The notes beneath the pieces were generated by a model. That model worked only from the letters and a program-made list of their open reading frames with translations, searched no databases and was not told the DNA's origin. A stretch of 12,886 nt of DNA from Bacteroidales bacterium (lineage in GTDB: Bacteria > Bacteroidota > Bacteroidia > Bacteroidales > NBLH01), in assembly GCA_027083715.1 (NCBI GenBank), contig JALWNR010000539.1, positions 1 through 12,886 of the forward strand. Direction: 5' to 3'. This document shows positions 9,526 through 12,886 of the stretch, in pieces. The stretch's first letter is position 1. Each line of letters begins with the position of its first letter. The translations under genes were made by a program, and so were the position numbers.

Positions 9526-9533
9526 CAAATTTA
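9526..9533 (-). promoter_or_regulatory. Candidate Bacteroidota -7 element before the NTT-like gene
   Basis: On the minus strand the bases read TAAATTTG, which fits the TAnnTTTG pattern of Bacteroidota promoters, 12 bases before the ATG at 9513. No matching TTG-type -33 box is evident at the usual distance, and the match could be chance in such AT-rich DNA. If real, the transporter fusion could be expressed apart from the upstream genes, with a very short leader. Confidence 0.2.
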
Positions 9534-9567
9534 ATAAGAAATAACCTTAAAATTTCCATAAAACATT

Positions 9568-10926
9568 TTAAACTTTAATAAAATCTTTTACAAATAATAT
9601 TTTCTCACGTTTGCGTTTATACGCACCTACAGAAAATACGATTATAATACTGATTATCAAACTGATGATACCAATGATTACAATAAAATGATTACTGTTT
9701 GTAATGTTAAGCTTAAATGCAGCGCTTACAGACTGCACTACACTAATTGCACCCATTACCATTGTAATCCAAGTGATAATTCCCAGCATAATATTACTCA
9801 ACCAACCATTGGTTTTTCCTTTTCCCATCAGAACAGGATCGTTAATAACATAAATTAAAAACACGCTGATAAATGGTAAAATTAATCCGTTTAGTGCTTG
9901 TGCTAAAATTATTGCAGGAATAGGTTCAACTTGTGCATATCCAAACCCTAAACCAATGATTAACACACCAATATATACCATTTTATAATAAAGTCCTTGT
10001 GTTTTCCATTTTGACACAGATTTTTCCTCAAAAAAACTTTTAGCTGTTATGGATGAAACCAAAGGAGCTGTTATAGACGAAGAAAAACCGGCTGCAAACA
10101 TTCCAAATCCAAACACAAATACTGCATAGGTACCTATTTTTTCAGAAAGAGCAGCAACCAAAGCATCATATGTAAATTCTCCTTCAATAACCGTTCCTAC
10201 AGTCATAATTGCCATAGAAATCAAACCACCCAAAATTATAGCAACAGTTAATCCAAAACGCATTTCACTGATTTTCTGACTTTTATCAAGAACACCAGAA
10301 CCTAAAAATAAATCGTAAGGGACTACGGTTGTTCCAATAATTCCTAAAATAAGTAATCCGGCTCCCGAACTCTGAGGAACCGTTGGCACAAAAACCCCTC
10401 TTAAAATATCCGTTACAGAAGGTTTTAAAAGAACAGCTGTTGTAATAAAAGCAATCCCCATTAAAAAAACAACTCCTCCCATTACTTTTGCAATAGTTTG
10501 TACAGACCTTAAACTCAAAGCAATAAAAGCCAAAACACCGATAACCGTAACTAAAATATACTGTGGTATATCAAAAATAAGCCCCAAACCGGCCATGGAG
10601 CCTAAAATATTTCCGGTTTCATAAGCTGCCGAACCTAATACAATAGCTCCTATTACCAACATCAAAACCAATCCTTTGGCAGAACGATTTTCAAACTGCT
10701 TAGCAATAGCTTTTGCCAAATTCATTCCCGAATGAATAGTAACCCGTGCACTTGCCTCTTGTAATAATATACATGCAATGGTTGAAAATGCCAATGCCCA
10801 CATTAAGTCAAAATGAAAATATGCTCCTGCTTTGGTTGCAGTAGTAACAGTACCGGGACCAATAAAGGCAGCAGAAATTACCGACCAAAACAATACATTT
10901 AATATACGTGACTTAATAGTTGACAT
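9568..10926 (-). CDS. Nramp-superfamily transporter with altered metal-site motifs (second of a tandem pair)
   Basis: A 452-residue polytopic inner-membrane protein with about 11 to 12 spans and an Nramp (SLC11/MntH) fold pattern. The first span has FIGPGTVTTATKAG (GPGT at residues 23-26) where classical Nramp proteins have DPGN. The sixth span has TTVVPYDLFLGS (VPYD at 202-205) where they have MPHN. Thus the aspartate, asparagine and methionine that bind Mn2+ or Fe2+ in known structures are replaced. I infer a different substrate, or at least a different ion site; ordinary manganese uptake should not be assumed. Other conserved patches are AYETGNILGS, EMRFGL, FGFGMFAAGFSSSITAPL and NGLILPF. 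The protein aligns without gaps to its upstream neighbour over at least the first 200 residues. The start codon (ATG at 10926) lies nine bases after the upstream stop, implying one transcript. The arginine/lysine-rich tail is probably cytosolic. Confidence 0.88.
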   Translation of the reverse strand: MSTIKSRILNVLFWSVISAAFIGPGTVTTATKAGAYFHFDLMWALAFSTIACILLQEASARVTIHSGMNLAKAIAKQFENRSAKGLVLMLVIGAIVLGSAAYETGNILGSMAGLGLIFDIPQYILVTVIGVLAFIALSLRSVQTIAKVMGGVVFLMGIAFITTAVLLKPSVTDILRGVFVPTVPQSSGAGLLILGIIGTTVVPYDLFLGSGVLDKSQKISEMRFGLTVAIILGGLISMAIMTVGTVIEGEFTYDALVAALSEKIGTYAVFVFGFGMFAAGFSSSITAPLVSSITAKSFFEEKSVSKWKTQGLYYKMVYIGVLIIGLGFGYAQVEPIPAIILAQALNGLILPFISVFLIYVINDPVLMGKGKTNGWLSNIMLGIITWITMVMGAISVVQSVSAAFKLNITNSNHFIVIIGIISLIISIIIVFSVGAYKRKREKILFVKDFIKV

Positions 10927-10935
10927 TCAAACTAT

Positions 10936-12297
10936 TCATTTGTTTTTAAGAATACTGTCCATATGCATTGAAACTTCCTTTTTACGACGATATTTATTGA
11001 TATAATACAAGACAGCTATACTGATAAAAAAGCTAATTATCCCTACTGTAATAACTAATAAATCAGGATGGTTAATTGCAATGTTGAATGCTTTGGCAAT
11101 TGCTCTTACAATACTTATAATTCCCATTACCATAGTTACCCACATAACAATAGCCATCAATATATTTGATAGCCAGCCATTTGCATTATTTTTACCCATC
11201 AAAACAGGATCGTTTATCACATAAATTAAAAAAATACTTATAAATGGTAATATCAATCCATTAAAAGCTTGTGCCAAAATAATAGCCGGTATGGGTTTAA
11301 TTTCCATCAAACCAAAAAATAAACCCACTACCAAAACGCCTGTATAAACCAAACGAAAATATAATCCTTGAGTTTTCCACCGTTTTTTCGATTTTTCTTC
11401 AAAAAGGCTTTGGGCAGTTAATGCAGAAGCTAAAGGTGCTGTAATTGCAGAAGAAAAACCGGCTGCAAACATTCCAAATCCAAAAATATATACAGCGTAG
11501 TTTCCTACACGGTAGGTTAATGCCTGAGCCAGCGTTTCATAAGTAAATTCTGTTTCGATAACGGTTCCCACAGTCATAATAGCCATAGAGATAATTCCTC
11601 CCAAAATAACAGCTACTGATAATCCAAAACGCATTTCGCTAATTGCTTGCTTTTTGTTTAGAACTCCAGAACCTAAAAATAAATCATAAGGGACAACCGT
11701 AGTTCCAATCAAGCCGAGGATTAATAATCCGGCACCTTCAGTTTCAGGAATTGTTGGAATAAAACTGCCTTTTAGAATTTCGCCAATTGGCGGTTTTAAC
11801 TGTATGGCGGTTGTAAAAAAAGCCAGCCCCATAAAAAAAACAATACCTCCCATAAAACGGGCAATACCTTGCATTGAACGAAAATTAAGTGCAGCAAAGG
11901 CTAAAATACCAATCAAAGCAACCAATATTTTTTGTGGAATATCAAAAACAAGTGAGAGCCCTGCAATTGAACCCAAAATATTACCGGTTTCGTAAGCCGC
12001 AGAGCCTAAAATTATAGCTCCTATAACAAGTAAAAGAATTAGTGTTTTTGATGATTTACCTTCAAATTGCTTAGCAATTGCTTGCCCAAGGTTCATACCT
12101 GAATTAATGGTAATACGAGCACTTGCTTCTTGTAAAAGCAAACAGGCAAAAGTTGAAAAAACCAATGCCCATAATAAGTCAAACCCAAAATTAGCACCCG
12201 CTTTGGTGGCAGTGGTTACTGTACCGGGACCTATAAAGGCTGCCGAAACAACTGACCAAAACAACACGTTTAATAAGCGGGATTTCAGGTTCTTCAT
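10936..12297 (-). CDS. Nramp-superfamily transporter with altered metal-site motifs (first of a tandem pair)
   Basis: A 453-residue paralogue of the next gene, with 49 of the first 60 residues identical by direct count and no gap through residue 205. It therefore arose by tandem duplication. It has the same replacements of the classical metal ligands: GPGT (23-26) in the first span in place of DPGN, and VPYD (202-205) in the sixth in place of MPHN. The two copies differ mainly in loops, in the fusion-proof linker around PTIPETEGAG (PTVPQSSGAG in the other copy) and in the C-terminal tail, here ending in a basic stretch and DSILKNK. Keeping both copies with identical core motifs suggests either a two-subunit or dosage role, or specialisation in regulation or partner. 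The start is the ATG at 12297, 35 bases after the upstream stop. Substrate unknown; membrane-located. Confidence 0.88.
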   Translation of the reverse strand: MKNLKSRLLNVLFWSVVSAAFIGPGTVTTATKAGANFGFDLLWALVFSTFACLLLQEASARITINSGMNLGQAIAKQFEGKSSKTLILLLVIGAIILGSAAYETGNILGSIAGLSLVFDIPQKILVALIGILAFAALNFRSMQGIARFMGGIVFFMGLAFFTTAIQLKPPIGEILKGSFIPTIPETEGAGLLILGLIGTTVVPYDLFLGSGVLNKKQAISEMRFGLSVAVILGGIISMAIMTVGTVIETEFTYETLAQALTYRVGNYAVYIFGFGMFAAGFSSAITAPLASALTAQSLFEEKSKKRWKTQGLYFRLVYTGVLVVGLFFGLMEIKPIPAIILAQAFNGLILPFISIFLIYVINDPVLMGKNNANGWLSNILMAIVMWVTMVMGIISIVRAIAKAFNIAINHPDLLVITVGIISFFISIAVLYYINKYRRKKEVSMHMDSILKNK

Positions 12298-12332
12298 TCA
12301 CTAATATGCTTAATGCGAAAAGATTCGCAGAA

Positions 12333-12851
12333 TTAATAAGTAGTTAAATAATCTGTTAAAAATCTGATAATATCATTATCGGCTAAACTCTGGTTTCGTT
12401 CGCCTACAAGAAATTTCTCTAGTGCTTCTATCGGTTTTTTACGATTAATCCAATCACCGCATTGAATTTTAACAGGGGTGTTTCTTCGACGATAAAACAA
12501 AGCAAAAGATTTATTTTCATCCGAGAAATTAATATCAGTACCTGCTGAATAGGGCCAGTAAGGAATAATGTCTAAATCATAACCGGCAGGAAACTCTCCC
12601 GAAGTACTTTCGAGATGATCAATTCGCAACAAACAATAAAAATTCACAAGATATAATTCTCCAATGGTATATGCATTTTTACCGTTAAAATCAATATAAG
12701 CACTGCCAATTTCAGATTTCATTAATTGTCCTTGTGTATAACACATCCCCTGAAACTGACTACCTTCCATGTAAAAATCAAGTCTTCCTCCTTTACGTAA
12801 GGTTCCAAAAACAAATAAACGTATATTAGGGGTACGCAAATTATTGAGCAT
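12333..12851 (-). CDS. Gamma-glutamylcyclotransferase-fold (GGCT / AIG2-like) protein
   Basis: A 172-residue protein. The N-terminal RLFVFGTLRKGG (residues 11-22) is the typical substrate-loop signature (YGTLRxG) of the gamma-glutamylcyclotransferase-like superfamily. IDHLES (77-82) is the counterpart of the LD..E motif that carries the catalytic glutamate, here probably E81. Members cleave gamma-glutamyl-amine or gamma-glutamyl-amino-acid bonds with formation of 5-oxoproline; the exact substrate cannot be told. The long insertion around DIIPYWPYSAGTD and the tail after GDWINRKK are less typical. No signal peptide or membrane span is seen, so it is cytosolic. The start is the ATG at 12851. 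It is the first visible gene of the minus-strand cluster and lies 35 bases upstream of two Nramp-like transporters. Confidence 0.75.
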   Translation of the reverse strand: MLNNLRTPNIRLFVFGTLRKGGRLDFYMEGSQFQGMCYTQGQLMKSEIGSAYIDFNGKNAYTIGELYLVNFYCLLRIDHLESTSGEFPAGYDLDIIPYWPYSAGTDINFSDENKSFALFYRRRNTPVKIQCGDWINRKKPIEALEKFLVGERNQSLADNDIIRFLTDYLTTY

Positions 12852-12870
12852 ATTATTTTTGTTTATTATA

Positions 12871-12886
12871 TTGTTAATTTTAACAA
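12871..12886. promoter_or_regulatory. Perfect palindromic repeat upstream of the GGCT-like gene
   Basis: TTGTTAA (12871-12877), two T, then TTAACAA (12880-12886) make a perfect inverted repeat ending at the window edge, 19 bases upstream of the ATG at 12851. Its position suits an operator for the minus-strand cluster, but it is built only of simple AT-rich strings, and its outer extent is not visible. Confidence 0.3.

Noticed and set aside
11804..12304. Plus-strand frames 11804-11995 and 12107-12304
   Set aside because: Antisense to the first Nramp-like gene; the alanine/lysine/proline-rich translation is the mirror of its membrane spans.

Overview
The window is AT-rich. Its genes lack obvious Shine-Dalgarno sequences and are separated by hairpin-rich spacers. 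Together with the family-level look of the proteins, this suggests a member of the Bacteroidota; the genus cannot be fixed from the sequence. There are seven confident complete protein genes, one complete small membrane protein gene, and one doubtful gene fragment at the left edge. I see no tRNA, rRNA, CRISPR array, transposase or phage gene.

Left part (1-1496, plus strand): mtnA, the methylthioribose-1-phosphate isomerase of the methionine salvage pathway, is followed one base later by a small conserved-looking membrane protein. A possible lipoprotein or secreted-protein N-terminus runs the other way off the left edge (141-1), but its start overlaps that of mtnA.

Middle (1835-5992): a divergent fatty-acid pair. 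A long-chain acyl-CoA synthetase is on the minus strand and fadH (2,4-dienoyl-CoA reductase) is on the plus strand. Together they would activate fatty acids and remove double bonds that block beta-oxidation. The 363-base spacer between them holds three diverged copies of an imperfect inverted repeat, one near each start codon.

Right part (6277-12851, minus strand): four co-directional genes with gaps of 35, 9 and 54 bases, read from right to left. They are a gamma-glutamylcyclotransferase-fold protein, two closely related Nramp-superfamily transporters that have lost the usual metal-binding motifs (GPGT in place of DPGN, VPY in place of MPH), and a 1078-residue fusion of a nucleotide-transporter-like membrane domain, HEAT-type helical repeats and a degenerate cyclic-nucleotide-binding-like domain. 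This putative operon is the most interesting part of the window: three polytopic membrane proteins of unclear substrate lie behind a small enzyme-fold protein.

The three main spacers carry different structured repeats: an array of REP-like hairpins (1617-1737), the diverged inverted repeats of the fatty-acid spacer (3652-3958), and an ACAAAG/CTTTGT element with about 10-base spacing between convergent genes (6096-6162).
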